The translations under genes and the position numbers were made by a program. The notes under the pieces were generated by a model, which saw nothing but the letters and a program-made list of their open reading frames with translations, did not search any database and was not told the DNA's origin. DNA of 49,396 nt from positions 1 to 49,396 of the forward strand of contig CANJNI010000033.1 in the NCBI GenBank assembly GCA_947475995.1. Reading direction: 5' to 3'. The first letter of the stretch is position 1. The number at the start of each line of letters is the position of its first letter. Positions 15,133 through 25,264 of this stretch are shown one piece after another. The DNA is from Beijerinckiaceae bacterium (lineage in GTDB: Bacteria; Pseudomonadota; Alphaproteobacteria; Rhizobiales; Beijerinckiaceae).

Positions 15133-15921
15133 ATGTCTCAGGACACGAGCGCCGCCGTGAAGCGCCCAGCGCCGGTGGTGCGGACCCTGCAACCGGACGA
15201 CCTCTGGCAGGTGCTGGCGGGCGGCTGGCAGGACTTCAGGGCCGCGCCCCGCTATGGTCTGGCGCTGGGTGGCCTTTACGTAGCCGGCGGCTGGCTCCTG
15301 ATGCTGCTCGCGACCGCCGCAGGGCTGCACTATTTCGTCTATCCCCTTGCGACCGGCTTCGCCCTGATCGCGCCTTTCGTGGCGGCGGGGCTCTACGAGG
15401 TGAGCCGCAGGCTGGAGACGGGCGCGCCGCTCTCCTGGAATGCCGTCATCGGCGCGATCCGCGCCGGCGGAGTGCGCGACCTCGGCTGGATGGCTCTGGT
15501 GACGACCTTCGCGTTTGTGCTCTGGGTCGATATGGCGTTTTTCACCTACCTGATGTTCTTCGGCCTGAAATCGCCCGATCCGTGGCCGTTGCTGGTCGAA
15601 ATCCTGACCACCCCGCACGGCCTCGCCTTTCTGCTGGTGGGCAATGCGCTGGGAGCGGCCATCGCGCTGTTCATCTTCTCCATCACGGTGGTGTCGTTCC
15701 CGCTCCTGCTCGACCGCGATGTGGATTTCGTCACGGCCATGATCGTCAGCGTGCGGGCCGTGAAGGCCAACAAGGTGCAGATGATTTCATGGGCGGCCCT
15801 CATCGGGCTGTTTCTGGCCGCCTCGGTGGCGACGGGCCTCCTGTCGCTGTTCCTGACGCTGCCGCTGATCGCGCACGCCTCCTGGCGCCTCTACCGCAAG
15901 GTGGTCGAACCCGAAGCCTGA
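15133..15921 (+). CDS. DUF2189-family integral membrane protein
   Basis: A 262-aa inner-membrane protein with about six hydrophobic helices, including LALGGLYVAGGWLLMLLATA and GNALGAAIALFIFSITVVSF, and the family-like segment FPLLLDRDVDFVTAMIVSVR. GGGGAGGAACAC precedes the ATG at 15133. The function of DUF2189 is unknown. Its TGA stop abuts the TGA of the convergent DUF924 gene, making the hexamer TGATCA with no spacer. Confidence 0.82.
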   Translation: MSQDTSAAVKRPAPVVRTLQPDDLWQVLAGGWQDFRAAPRYGLALGGLYVAGGWLLMLLATAAGLHYFVYPLATGFALIAPFVAAGLYEVSRRLETGAPLSWNAVIGAIRAGGVRDLGWMALVTTFAFVLWVDMAFFTYLMFFGLKSPDPWPLLVEILTTPHGLAFLLVGNALGAAIALFIFSITVVSFPLLLDRDVDFVTAMIVSVRAVKANKVQMISWAALIGLFLAASVATGLLSLFLTLPLIAHASWRLYRKVVEPEA

Positions 15922-16458
15922 TCAGCCCGCAAAGCCGCCCGCATCCAGAAACGCCTGCTCCGCAGCGGTCGTCTGCCGCCCCAGGCAGCGATTGCGATGC
16001 GGAAAACGCCCGAACTGAGCAATGATGTCGCGGTGGATCACGGCGAATTTCAGATTTTCCGGATGCCCGAGGGCCTCGTACAGCGCCACGCAACGCATCT
16101 GGTCCGCCAGATCCTCCGAATGCATGAACGGCAGATAGAAAAAGCTGCGCATCGGCGCGTCCGTCTGCTGGTCGAAACCTCGCCCAATCGCCCTGTCGGC
16201 GATGGCGCGTGCAGCCGGATCGGTGGCGAAAGCATGGGCGCTGCCGCGAAAAAGATTGCGCGGAAACTGATCGAGCAGAATCAGAAGCGCCAGCGTGCTT
16301 TCTGCCGCCACTTCCCATCCCGACAGCTCGCCGCGCGCCGCCGATTCATGCAGCGGGAAAAAACGCTCCCGGATTGCGGCGTCAAACGCATCGTCGCGGG
16401 CGAACCATTTGGCCGGCCCCGCTTCTCGCCAGAACGTCGCCACATCATGCGCTGTCAT
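15922..16458 (-). CDS. DUF924-family protein
   Basis: A 178-aa soluble all-helical protein of unknown function, common in proteobacteria. Recognisable segments are VATFWREAGPAKWFARDDAF at the N-terminus, LLILLDQFPRNLFRGSAHAF in the middle, SFFYLPFMHSEDLADQ, and FGRFPHRN near the C-terminus. The full family length is present. It is convergent with the DUF2189 gene. Confidence 0.85.
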   Translation of the reverse strand: MTAHDVATFWREAGPAKWFARDDAFDAAIRERFFPLHESAARGELSGWEVAAESTLALLILLDQFPRNLFRGSAHAFATDPAARAIADRAIGRGFDQQTDAPMRSFFYLPFMHSEDLADQMRCVALYEALGHPENLKFAVIHRDIIAQFGRFPHRNRCLGRQTTAAEQAFLDAGGFAG

Positions 16459-16535
16459 CAGACTTGTTCCCTTCCGTCAGTTCGACGCAGAATGGCCCGG
16501 CGCTTGCAAAGATCAAGCGCATAAGAGGAGCCGCC

Positions 16536-17117
16536 ATGACCCACACAGCGACAGCGTCGGCCACGGAGATGACGCCGATCGATTTCCGCAATTTCTTCTG
16601 GGTCGGCCTGGCGCTGGCGACGATGATCGTGGTGATCAACCTCGACCAGATCTGGCCGCTAAAATTCATGCATGTCATGTCGGGCGTCCTGTGGACCGGC
16701 ATCGACCTCTTCATGGGCTTCGTGCTGGGGCCCATCGTGCGCGTCGTTTCGCTCGACGCGCGCCGCGCCATCATCACGCGACTGACGCCCAAGACCGTTT
16801 TCATCATGCCAACCCTGTCGATCATCACCGGCACGACAGGATGGTTTCATGCCAGGCAGCTCGGCTATCTGGACCTCCCGTGGCCGCAATTCGGCTGGGT
16901 GGCGGCTGCTCTCGCGATCATCACGATTTTGAGCATTCAGGGCATGTTCTATCTTCTGCCCACGAATGTGCGCGTCTATCTCGAGCTGCGCAAGCCAAAT
17001 CCGGACGGCGCCAAGATTGGCCGCCTGATGAGCGGATTCTTTTACGTCGTTGCGTTTCAGGGCTGCATGCAGATCGCCATCATCGTCATCATGACGAAGT
17101 TCGACAGCGGCATCTGA
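16536..17117 (+). CDS. Integral membrane protein (CopD/DUF2269-like)
   Basis: A 193-aa protein with about five membrane helices. The second contains FMHVMSGVLWTGIDLFMG, resembling the histidine-bearing helix of the CopD/DUF2269 membrane family. GGAG lies upstream of the ATG at 16536. No partner genes are linked and the function is unknown. Whether the helix histidines bind heme or metal cannot be told from sequence. Confidence 0.7.
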   Translation: MTHTATASATEMTPIDFRNFFWVGLALATMIVVINLDQIWPLKFMHVMSGVLWTGIDLFMGFVLGPIVRVVSLDARRAIITRLTPKTVFIMPTLSIITGTTGWFHARQLGYLDLPWPQFGWVAAALAIITILSIQGMFYLLPTNVRVYLELRKPNPDGAKIGRLMSGFFYVVAFQGCMQIAIIVIMTKFDSGI

Positions 17118-17126
17118 CAACCGCCG

Positions 17127-17155
17127 TCATGGCCGTTTCCAATCCGGCCATGACG
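17127..17155. terminator. Bidirectional terminator between membrane-protein gene and metH
   Basis: GTCATGGCCG and CGGCCATGAC form a perfect 10-bp stem with a 9-nt loop, ten bases from each convergent stop codon. The T-content outside the stem is modest. Confidence 0.6.
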
Positions 17156-17165
17156 ACGCAAACCG

Positions 17166-20100
17166 CTATTCCGCCGCGTCGCGCCGGTAGGCGGCCGGAT
17201 CGTAATTGAGAACCGGCGACAACCAGCGCTCGACCTCGACGATGCTCATGCCCTTGCGGTCCGCATAATCCTCCACCTGATCGCGCTCGATCTTGGCGAC
17301 GCCGAAATAATGCGCGTCCGGATGCGACAGATAGAGGCCCGACACGGAAGAGCCCGGCCACATGGCGTAGGATTCGGTCAGCCTGACGCCGACGCGCCGC
17401 TCCGCCGCCAGCAACTCGAACAGGGTCGCCTTCTCGGTATGATCGGGCTGCGCCGGATAGCCGGGCGCGGGACGAATCCCCGCATAAGCCTCATCGATGC
17501 GCTGCTCGTTGGTCAGCGTTTCATTGGCCGCATAAGCCCAGAATTCGCGGCGCACACGCTCGTGCATCCGCTCCGCGAAAGCCTCCGCAATGCGGTCCGC
17601 CAGCGCCTTGACCATGATGGAGCCGTAATCGTCGTTGGCCTGCGCAAAGCGCGCGGAAATCTTCTCTTCCTGCGCGCCTGCGGTGACGACGAAGGCGCCC
17701 ACATAGTCCGCCTTGTGGCTCGACTTCGGGGCGACGAAATCGGCCAGCGCCGTGTTCGACTTGCCGTCGCGCCGCTGCAACTGCTGGCGCAACGTATGGA
17801 AGGTCGCCAGCCGATCCTGCCGCGACTCGCCCGTGTAGAGGACGATATCGTCGCCCACCGCATTGGCGGGCCACAAGCCGATGACGGCCTTCGGGGTGAA
17901 CCAGCGCTCCTCCACGATACGCTTCAGCATGGCCTGCGCATCGTCGAACAATTGCCGTGCGGCTGCTCCCTGCTTTTCATCCGTGAGCAGCGCCGGGTAA
18001 CGGCCCTTCAGTTCCCATGTCTGGAAGAACGGCGTCCAGTCGATATAGGGAACCAGCTCCGCCACGTCATAAGTGGCGAACGTGCGCGTTCCGGTGAACA
18101 GCGGCTTCGGCGGCGTATAGTTGTCCCACTCGATCCTGAACGGGTTGGCGCGCGCGCGCGCCAAAGGAATCCGCTGCTTGTCGCTCTCCGCGCGCCGGTG
18201 AGCGTCTGCGACCTTGGCATATTCCGTGCGGATATTATCCACATAGGACTGGCGCGTCTCGGGCGACAGAAGCGACGACACGACTCCGACGGCGCGGCTC
18301 GCATCCGTCACATAGACCGCCTGTCCGCGCGAATAATTGGGGTGAATCTTCACCGCCGTATGAACGCGGCTGGTGGTCGCGCCGCCGATCAGCAACGGAA
18401 GGTCGAAACCTTCGCGCTCCATCTCGGACGCCATGAAGCACATCTCGTCGAGCGAGGGCGTAATCAGGCCCGACAGGCCGATCACATCCACCTTCTGCTC
18501 GCGCGCCGTGTCGAGAATCTTCTTGGCCGGCACCATGACGCCGAGGTCGATGACTTCGTAATTGTTGCAGGCGAGCACGACGCCGACGATATTCTTGCCG
18601 ATGTCATGCACGTCGCCCTTGACGGTCGCCATCAGCACCTTGCCGGCCGAGGAGCGCTGCTCGCCGCCCAGACGCGCCTTTTCCTCTTCCATGTAGGGCA
18701 TGAGATGCGCGACGGCCTGCTTCATGACGCGCGCGGACTTGACCACCTGCGGCAGGAACATCTTGCCCGCGCCAAACAGGTCGCCGACCACGTTCATGCC
18801 CGCCATCAGGGGACCTTCGATCACATCAAGGGGACGCTGGGACGCCACACGGGCTTCTTCCACGTCCGTCTCGATGAAATCCGTAATGCCGTTGACCAGC
18901 GCATATTCGAGGCGCTTGGCGACATTGTCCTCGCGCCAGGCAAGATCCTTGCCCTTCACTTCGCCCGCATGGCCCTTGAATTTTTCGGCGATGCCCAGCA
19001 GGCGCTCGGTGGAATCCTTGCGGCGATTGAGAACTACATCCTCGCAGGCCTCGCGCAGTTCCGCATCGATCTTCTCGTAAACCGACAACTGGCCTGCATT
19101 GACGATGCCCATGTCCATGCCCGCCTGAATGGCGTGATACAGGAACACCGAATGCATCGCCTCGCGCACCGGCTCATTGCCACGGAACGAGAAGGACAGG
19201 TTCGAGACGCCGCCCGACACATGCGCATAAGGCAGGCGCGCGCGAATCTCCCGCGTGGCGTTGATGAAGTCCACGCCGTAATTGTCGTGTTCCTCGATGC
19301 CGGTCGCGACCGCGAAAATATTCGGATCGAAGATGATGTCCTCAGGCGGGAACCCAACCTTGTCGACCAGCACACGATAGGCGCGCTCGCAGATCTCGAC
19401 CTTGCGGTCGAACGTGTCGGCCTGGCCCTTTTCGTCGAACGCCATCACCACCACAGCGGCCCCGTAGCGCCGCACTGTCTGCGCGTCGGCAATGAATTTT
19501 TCCTCGCCTTCCTTCAGCGAGATCGAATTCACCACCGCCTTGCCCTGAATGCATTTCAGGCCGGCCTCGATCACGTTGAACTTGGAGGAGTCCACCATGA
19601 TGGGCGTGCGTGCAATGTCGGGTTCCGACGCGATGAGATTGAGGAATGTGACCATCGCCTTCTCGGAATCGAGCAGGCCTTCATCCATGTTGACGTCGAT
19701 GATTTGCGCGCCGTTGACGACCTGCTCGCGCGCCACATCGAGCGCAGCCGCATATTCGCCGTTCTTGATGAGCTTGCGGAAGCGCGCCGAGCCCGTCACG
19801 TTCGTGCGCTCGCCGACGTTGACGAAGCGAATGTCGCTTGTCAGCGTGAACGGCTCCAACCCCGAGAGCCGCAGCATCGGCTCCACCTTGGGCAGCTTGC
19901 GGGGGGCGACGCCCGCCGTGCGCTCGGCAAGGGCGCGTATGTGATCCGGCGTCGTGCCGCAGCAACCGCCGACGACATTCACAAGACCGGAATCGGCAAA
20001 TTCGCCCACCAGCGCCGCCATATATTCCGGGCTTTCATCGTAGAGTCCAAACTCGTTCGGAAGGCCCGCGTTCGGATAGGCGCAGACCAGCGTATCGGCC

Positions 20101-20906
20101 ACGCGCGAAAGTTCCGCCACATGGGCGCGCATTTCGCGCGCGCCGAGCGCGCAGTTGAAGCCCACGGAAAAAGGCCGCGTATGGCGCAGCGCATTCCAGA
20201 ACGCTTCCGGCGTCTGCCCCGACAGGGTGCGGCCCGAAAGGTCGGTGATCGTGCCCGAAATCATGATCGGCAGATCGACGCCAAGTTCCGCGAACGTGTC
20301 GAGAACGCCGGCGTAAGCGGCTTTCGCATTCAGCGTATCGAAGATCGTCTCGATCAGCAGCAGGTCCGAGCCGCCGTGGATGAGGCCGCGCGACGCTTCC
20401 GCGTAGGCGCGTCGCAGATCGTCAAACGTCACCGCCCGGTAGCCCGGATCGTTCACGTCTGGCGAGATCGAGGCCGTGCGGTTGGTGGGGCCAAGCGCGC
20501 CCGCCACGAAACGCGGACGACCGTCCTGCTTCTGCGCAGCCTGCGCGGCTTCGTGCGCCAGACGTGCGCCTTCGCGGTTCAGTTCCTCCGCGAATCCTTC
20601 GAGGCCGTAATCGGCCTGCGCAATCGAGGTCGACGAAAACGTGTTGGTCTCGCAGATATCCGCGCCCGCAAGGAAATATTTCAGGTGGATGTCGCGGATG
20701 ATATCCGGCTGGCTCAGCACCAGCACGTCATTGTTGCCGCGCTGGTCGCGGTCCCAATCCCTGAAGCGCGCGCCGCGAAACGCGGCCTCGTCATGCTTCA
20801 GATCCTGAATCATCGTTCCCATTGCGCCATCGAGGATCAGGATCCTCTCGCGGGCGATGGCATTGAGGGCGGCGCGGATTTTTGTACCGTCAGACAGGTT
20901 CGACAT
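17166..20906 (-). CDS. metH: Cobalamin-dependent methionine synthase
   Basis: The 1246-aa cytosolic enzyme moves the methyl group of methyl-tetrahydrofolate to homocysteine through cobalamin. The homocysteine domain starts at [11 protein letters not shown] (about 24) and shows zinc ligands in FNCALGA and [11 protein letters not shown]. The pterin domain begins at [16 protein letters not shown]. The B12-binding domain has [11 protein letters not shown] (about residue 763), with its cobalt-ligand His. The C-terminal reactivation domain has RPAPGYP for S-adenosylmethionine. All four modules are full length. Its ATG shares one base with the metF stop, so it is third in the operon. No cobalamin riboswitch lies ahead of it. 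Confidence 0.97.
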   Translation of the reverse strand: MSNLSDGTKIRAALNAIARERILILDGAMGTMIQDLKHDEAAFRGARFRDWDRDQRGNNDVLVLSQPDIIRDIHLKYFLAGADICETNTFSSTSIAQADYGLEGFAEELNREGARLAHEAAQAAQKQDGRPRFVAGALGPTNRTASISPDVNDPGYRAVTFDDLRRAYAEASRGLIHGGSDLLLIETIFDTLNAKAAYAGVLDTFAELGVDLPIMISGTITDLSGRTLSGQTPEAFWNALRHTRPFSVGFNCALGAREMRAHVAELSRVADTLVCAYPNAGLPNEFGLYDESPEYMAALVGEFADSGLVNVVGGCCGTTPDHIRALAERTAGVAPRKLPKVEPMLRLSGLEPFTLTSDIRFVNVGERTNVTGSARFRKLIKNGEYAAALDVAREQVVNGAQIIDVNMDEGLLDSEKAMVTFLNLIASEPDIARTPIMVDSSKFNVIEAGLKCIQGKAVVNSISLKEGEEKFIADAQTVRRYGAAVVVMAFDEKGQADTFDRKVEICERAYRVLVDKVGFPPEDIIFDPNIFAVATGIEEHDNYGVDFINATREIRARLPYAHVSGGVSNLSFSFRGNEPVREAMHSVFLYHAIQAGMDMGIVNAGQLSVYEKIDAELREACEDVVLNRRKDSTERLLGIAEKFKGHAGEVKGKDLAWREDNVAKRLEYALVNGITDFIETDVEEARVASQRPLDVIEGPLMAGMNVVGDLFGAGKMFLPQVVKSARVMKQAVAHLMPYMEEEKARLGGEQRSSAGKVLMATVKGDVHDIGKNIVGVVLACNNYEVIDLGVMVPAKKILDTAREQKVDVIGLSGLITPSLDEMCFMASEMEREGFDLPLLIGGATTSRVHTAVKIHPNYSRGQAVYVTDASRAVGVVSSLLSPETRQSYVDNIRTEYAKVADAHRRAESDKQRIPLARARANPFRIEWDNYTPPKPLFTGTRTFATYDVAELVPYIDWTPFFQTWELKGRYPALLTDEKQGAAARQLFDDAQAMLKRIVEERWFTPKAVIGLWPANAVGDDIVLYTGESRQDRLATFHTLRQQLQRRDGKSNTALADFVAPKSSHKADYVGAFVVTAGAQEEKISARFAQANDDYGSIMVKALADRIAEAFAERMHERVRREFWAYAANETLTNEQRIDEAYAGIRPAPGYPAQPDHTEKATLFELLAAERRVGVRLTESYAMWPGSSVSGLYLSHPDAHYFGVAKIERDQVEDYADRKGMSIVEVERWLSPVLNYDPAAYRRDAAE

Positions 20907-21811
20907 TACGCAGCCTCCTGCTCCGGACGCGGACGCAGACCCAGCAAGTGGCAGGTCGCATAGACGAGATCGGCCCGGTTCATCGTGTAGAAATGGAAAT
21001 CCGACACGCCGTGATCCACAAGGTCCAGCACCTGTTCAGCCGCGACTGCGGCCGCGATCAGGCGGCGCGTGGCGGCGTCGTCATCCAGCCCCTCGAAGCG
21101 ATCCGCCAGCCATTGCGGCACGGAGGCGCCGGTCTTTTTCGCAAAGCCGGCCGTCTGCCTGAAATTCTGCACCGGCACGATGCCGGGCACGATCGGGATC
21201 GAGACGCCGCGCGCCCTCGCGCGATCCATGAAGCGCAGATAATGTTCATTCTCGAAGAAGAACTGCGTGATGGCGCGCGTCGCGCCCGCATCGATCTTCG
21301 CCTTCAGCACGTCGATATCGGCGTCGATGCTGGCGCTTTCGGGATGCTTTTCCGGATAGGCCGAAACGGAAATCTCGAAATCGCCGATCCTGCGTATGCC
21401 CTTGATCAAGTCGGTCGACGTCGCATAGCCGTCCGGATGCGCCGTGTAGGCAGTCCCAAGCCCGCCCTGCGGATCGCCGCGCAAAGCCACGATATGACGC
21501 ACGCCGGCAGCCCAGTAGCTGCGCACGACATCATCCACCTCATCGCGCGTGGCTGCCACGCAGGTCAGATGCGCGGCGGGCTTGATGGATGTTTCGCGCA
21601 CGATGCGCGCCACCGTGTTGTGGGTTCGTTCGCGGGTCGAACCGCCCGCCCCGTAAGTGACGGAGACGAAGCTCGGCGAGAGCGGCGCGAGACGGTTGAT
21701 GGCCTCCCACAGCGAGGCCTCCATTTCGGGCGACTTCGGCGGAAAGAATTCGAACGAGACCCGCACCGGCGAAAGGGGTGCGCGGCTGAGACGGATTGCA
21801 TCGGCGGCCAT
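20906..21811 (-). CDS. metF: 5,10-methylenetetrahydrofolate reductase
   Basis: A 301-aa FAD enzyme that makes the methyl-tetrahydrofolate used by MetH. The TIM-barrel motifs are [10 protein letters not shown] (catalytic Glu), [28 protein letters not shown] and [12 protein letters not shown]. Its length matches bacterial MetF. Its ATG shares one base with the stop of the upstream ArsR/methyltransferase gene and its stop shares one base with the metH start, so the three are translated from one message. Confidence 0.96.
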   Translation of the reverse strand: MAADAIRLSRAPLSPVRVSFEFFPPKSPEMEASLWEAINRLAPLSPSFVSVTYGAGGSTRERTHNTVARIVRETSIKPAAHLTCVAATRDEVDDVVRSYWAAGVRHIVALRGDPQGGLGTAYTAHPDGYATSTDLIKGIRRIGDFEISVSAYPEKHPESASIDADIDVLKAKIDAGATRAITQFFFENEHYLRFMDRARARGVSIPIVPGIVPVQNFRQTAGFAKKTGASVPQWLADRFEGLDDDAATRRLIAAAVAAEQVLDLVDHGVSDFHFYTMNRADLVYATCHLLGLRPRPEQEAA

Positions 21812-22815
21812 CAGGCGACCTCCCTGTGCGTAGTTGGCAATTTGTCGGCGATGAGGCGCGGGTCGCGTCCCACCCAGAGTGAAACTGTGAGCTTGGCTTC
21901 GGATTTTGCGGCTGGCTTCAGGTCACGATGGGCGGCGATTTCGAGTCCCGCCTCGCGCATGAAGTCTTCGATCTCCTCGCGCGCGAAGCCGAGGCGGCGG
22001 TGCGCATGTTCCTCGCGCAGAAATTCGAGACCGTGCGGGGCGAAATCCACCACCACAAGACGCCCGCCGGGGCGCAGAACGCGCGCCGCTTCCCGCAGGG
22101 CGCGCGCCGGATCGTCGAGGTAATGCAGCACCTGATGGACAATGACGAGATCGTATCCATCGCGCTCGACCGGGAGCGCGTACATGTCGCCCTGACGGAG
22201 CTGGATGTTGCGCAGTCCGGCGCGTTCCAGCCGCGTGCGGGCGACATTCAGCATCGCGGGGCTCTGGTCGACCCCCACGGCGCGCTCCGCGAAGGGCGCG
22301 ACCAGTTCGAGCATCCGGCCCGTGCCGGTGCCCAGATCGAGCACCGAATGCAGGAAGCCGCTGCCCACGAGGTCGCTGATGGCGTCCTCGACCAGTTTTT
22401 CGGGAACATGGAGCGAGCGAAGCTCATCCCAGTTGCGCGCCTGCGCGGCGAAATACTGCGCCGCCTGATCGGCCCGCGCCTGCCGGACTTCGATCAACCG
22501 CGTACGGTCGGAGGCCGCCGCCTGATCCATCGGGTCGATCCGCCCGACGATTTCCCGCGCAAGGTCCGCCAGCACGCCGCGTTCGGCGACTCGGAAAAAC
22601 GCCCACGCGCCCTCGCGATGACGGTCCACCAGTCCGGCTTCGACCAGCAGCTTGAGATGGCGGGATATGCGCGGCTGGGACTGGCCCAGAATGGTGACCA
22701 GTTCCGAAACGGTCAGTTCCGCCTCGGCCAGCAGGAGCAGCAAACGCAATCGCGTCGCCTCCCCGGCGGCTTCAAGCCCGGCCAGTACGGAAGACAGTGG
22801 AGCCTGCGGGCTCAT
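21811..22815 (-). CDS. ArsR-family regulator fused to a SAM-dependent methyltransferase domain
   Basis: A 334-aa two-domain protein. Residues 1-90 form an ArsR winged HTH (LTVSELVTILGQSQPRISRH, LVEAGLVDRHREGAW). Residues 140-320 are a class I methyltransferase (VLDLGTGTGRMLELV, AVGVDQSPAMLNVARTRLE, VHQVLHYLDDPARALREAAR). It heads the metF-metH operon, so it may sense S-adenosylmethionine or S-adenosylhomocysteine through the methyltransferase fold and repress the operon. That is inference; ArsR-family control of methionine-cycle genes (SahR) is known. ATG 22815 has GAGG upstream; ATG 22839 is an alternative but lacks a ribosome site and lies inside the operator-like palindrome. Confidence 0.87.
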   Translation of the reverse strand: MSPQAPLSSVLAGLEAAGEATRLRLLLLLAEAELTVSELVTILGQSQPRISRHLKLLVEAGLVDRHREGAWAFFRVAERGVLADLAREIVGRIDPMDQAAASDRTRLIEVRQARADQAAQYFAAQARNWDELRSLHVPEKLVEDAISDLVGSGFLHSVLDLGTGTGRMLELVAPFAERAVGVDQSPAMLNVARTRLERAGLRNIQLRQGDMYALPVERDGYDLVIVHQVLHYLDDPARALREAARVLRPGGRLVVVDFAPHGLEFLREEHAHRRLGFAREEIEDFMREAGLEIAAHRDLKPAAKSEAKLTVSLWVGRDPRLIADKLPTTHREVA

Positions 22816-22836
22816 GGACCCAACCTCAAACGAAGA

Positions 22837-22854
22837 CATAAAGATATGTTTATG
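22837..22854. promoter_or_regulatory. AT-rich palindrome at the head of the met operon (probable ArsR operator)
   Basis: CATAAAGATATGTTTATG is palindromic except for one internal base pair and stands out in GC-rich DNA. It lies 22 bp upstream of the regulator start, the usual position for an autoregulatory ArsR-type site. Confidence 0.6.
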
Positions 22855-22918
22855 CCTTTAAGGGATTGGATGCAAGGGGCTGTGGCCCACCCGTAGCGAG
22901 CGCGGCGCGGACGTTGTG

Positions 22919-23845
22919 TCAGACTCCCGAAACCCCGATCCGCTTGATCTCCCACCGCAGGTCGATGCCGGAATGTTCCCGGACGCGGCGACGGACTTCC
23001 TCGCCCAGACCTTCGATGTCGGCGGCGGTGGCGTTTCCCCGGTTGATGAGGAAATTGCAGTGCATTTCGCTCACCTGCGCGTCGCCCATCACGAGGCCCC
23101 GGCAACCCGCAGCGTCAATGACCTTCCAGGCGCTTTGCGGCTTGGGATTGGCGAAGGTCGAGCCGCCGGTCTTTTCGCGAATGGGCTGCGAGGCTTCCCG
23201 TGCGGCGGTGATGCGATCCATTTCCGCCACGATCGCGGCAGGCTCCCCCGGCTTTCCCTGAAACAGCGCGCTGGTGAAGATCACATCGCCGGGCGCTTCA
23301 CTGTGGCGGTAGGAAAAGCCCATGTCGGCATGGGTGAAGGTGCGGATATTGCCGGCGCGAGCCACCCCGCGCGCCTCGATCAGCACATCGGTGGTTTCGC
23401 CGCCATGGGCGCCGGCGTTCATCCGCAGCGCGCCGCCGATGGAGCCCGGAATACCGCGCAGGAAGGCCAACCCGTCGATCCCGGCCTCCGCCGCCGTGCG
23501 GGCGACTTTCATGTCCGGTACGGCGGTTCCGGTGCGGACGCGATGGCCTGGCAGGATTTCGACCTCCCCAAAGCCCTTGCCGCCCAGACGGATGACTACG
23601 CCCGGCACCCCGCCGTCTCGGACAATGAGATTTGAACCCAGGCCGATCACCGTGACGGGGATGTCGGCGGGCAGATTTTTCAGAAAAAGGGCGAGGTCAG
23701 CTTCATCCGCCGGCTGGAACAGGACCTGAGCAGGACCGCCGACCCTGAACCACGTAATGGGCGCCAGCGGCTGGTTGGCCGCAAGTCGTCCACGCAGGCC
23801 CGGCGCGCGGGCCAGAATGTCAAATGTGATGTCCGGGAAGGTCAT
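22919..23845 (-). CDS. murB: UDP-N-acetylenolpyruvoylglucosamine reductase
   Basis: A 308-aa FAD enzyme that makes UDP-MurNAc. The FAD domain shows [19 protein letters not shown] and [14 protein letters not shown]. The substrate side has [27 protein letters not shown] and [10 protein letters not shown], with the catalytic Ser region at [19 protein letters not shown]. It is the last gene of the leftward cell-wall unit, six bases after murC. In most relatives ddl follows directly on the same strand; here it does not. Confidence 0.96.
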   Translation of the reverse strand: MTFPDITFDILARAPGLRGRLAANQPLAPITWFRVGGPAQVLFQPADEADLALFLKNLPADIPVTVIGLGSNLIVRDGGVPGVVIRLGGKGFGEVEILPGHRVRTGTAVPDMKVARTAAEAGIDGLAFLRGIPGSIGGALRMNAGAHGGETTDVLIEARGVARAGNIRTFTHADMGFSYRHSEAPGDVIFTSALFQGKPGEPAAIVAEMDRITAAREASQPIREKTGGSTFANPKPQSAWKVIDAAGCRGLVMGDAQVSEMHCNFLINRGNATAADIEGLGEEVRRRVREHSGIDLRWEIKRIGVSGV

Positions 23846-23851
23846 GGGCTT

Positions 23852-25261
23852 CTAAGGCCCCGCCAGCGCTGTCAGTTGATCCGGCAGCGCATAGGCCCAT
23901 TGGGTGATGTTGCCGGCGCCGAGGCACACCACATAATCGCCCGGCTTCAGCATGTCCCTGAGCATTTTCGCGAGCTTGTCGGGATGCTCCAGCGCCAGCA
24001 CGTTGCGATGGCCGTGCGCCTTGATGGCGCTGACGAGATGATCGCGGTCAATGCCCTCGATGGGCTTTTCGCCCGCCGCATAGACGTCCGCGATGATCAC
24101 CGTATCGGCATCGTTGAAACATGTGGCGAACTGGTCGAACAGGGATTGCAGGCGCGTGAAGCGATGCGGCTGCACAATGGCGACGACGTTCTTCTTCGTG
24201 GACGCGCGGGCGGCGCGCAGCACGGCCGCGATCTCGACGGGGTGATGGCCGTAATCATCGAAGATGATCGCGCCGTTCCACTCGCCGGTCTTGGTGAACC
24301 GCCGCTTCACGCCGCCGAAGCCCGCGAGCGCGGCGCGAATTTTATCTCCGTCCATCCCGAGCTGGTGCGCCACCGCAATGGCGGCGGTGGCGTTGAGCGC
24401 ATTGTGATGGCCCGGCATCGGCAGCACGAGATTCTGCAAGTATGTCGCGTCTGACGTCACGCGGTCGCGGATCAGCACGTTGAATTTCGTCGTGCCGCCG
24501 GCGAGGTCGACGTCGAGCAACCGCACGTCGGATTGCGGGTTCTCCCCATAGGTGATGACGCGGCGGTCCTCGATGCGTCCAACCAGTTCCTGCACCGTCG
24601 GATGATCGAGACACATCACGGCGAAACCATAGAAAGGCAGGTTTTCCACAAAGGCCCGGAAGGCTTCCTTGATGGCGTCGAACGTGTGGAAATGGTCGAG
24701 GTGCTCGGGGTCGATGTTGGTGACGATGGCGACGTCGGCGGGCAGCTTCAGGAATGTGCCGTCGCTCTCGTCCGCCTCCACCACCATCCAGTCGCCTTCG
24801 CCAAGGCGCGCGTTGGTGCCATAGGCGTTGATGATGCCCCCGTTGATGACGGTGGGATCGTAGCCGCCCGCATCGAGCAGCGTGGCGACCAGCGACGTCG
24901 TGGTCGTCTTGCCGTGAGTGCCGCCGATGGCGACGGACTGCTTGAGCCGCATGAGTTCGGCAAGCATCTCGGCGCGGCGCACAACCGGCAGGCGCTTCTC
25001 GCGGGCGGCGGTCAGTTCGGCATTGTCGCGCTTGATGGCGGTCGAGACGACCACCACTTCGGCCTCGCCGAGGTTTTTCGCGTCATGGCCGATGAAGATG
25101 GTCGCGCCCTTGTCGCGCAGGCGCTTGACGTTGGCGTTTTCGGAAGCGTCCGAGCCTTGTACCTTGTAGCCGAGGTTCAGCAGGACCTCGGCGATGCCCG
25201 ACATGCCGATGCCGCCGATCCCGACGAAATGGATAGGGCCAAGCTCGCGCGGCAGTTTCAT
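23852..25261 (-). CDS. murC: UDP-N-acetylmuramate--L-alanine ligase
   Basis: The 469-aa Mur ligase adds L-Ala to UDP-MurNAc. The N-terminal nucleotide fold is [17 protein letters not shown], and the ATP loop is [30 protein letters not shown] and NIDPEHLDH mark the central domain, and [19 protein letters not shown] the C-terminal domain. It starts three bases after murG ends. Confidence 0.97.
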   Translation of the reverse strand: MKLPRELGPIHFVGIGGIGMSGIAEVLLNLGYKVQGSDASENANVKRLRDKGATIFIGHDAKNLGEAEVVVVSTAIKRDNAELTAAREKRLPVVRRAEMLAELMRLKQSVAIGGTHGKTTTTSLVATLLDAGGYDPTVINGGIINAYGTNARLGEGDWMVVEADESDGTFLKLPADVAIVTNIDPEHLDHFHTFDAIKEAFRAFVENLPFYGFAVMCLDHPTVQELVGRIEDRRVITYGENPQSDVRLLDVDLAGGTTKFNVLIRDRVTSDATYLQNLVLPMPGHHNALNATAAIAVAHQLGMDGDKIRAALAGFGGVKRRFTKTGEWNGAIIFDDYGHHPVEIAAVLRAARASTKKNVVAIVQPHRFTRLQSLFDQFATCFNDADTVIIADVYAAGEKPIEGIDRDHLVSAIKAHGHRNVLALEHPDKLAKMLRDMLKPGDYVVCLGAGNITQWAYALPDQLTALAGP

Positions 25262-25264
25262 GTC

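Noticed and set aside
17310-20963. Open frame of 1217 codons antisense to metH
   Set aside because: It is a GC-rich mirror frame of metH with a His/Arg-rich, motif-free translation; metH on the opposite strand is complete and unmistakable.
20907-22836. Search for a cobalamin or SAM riboswitch ahead of metH
   Set aside because: metH is third in a tightly overlapping operon and no riboswitch-like leader is seen; only a palindromic protein site stands at the operon head.
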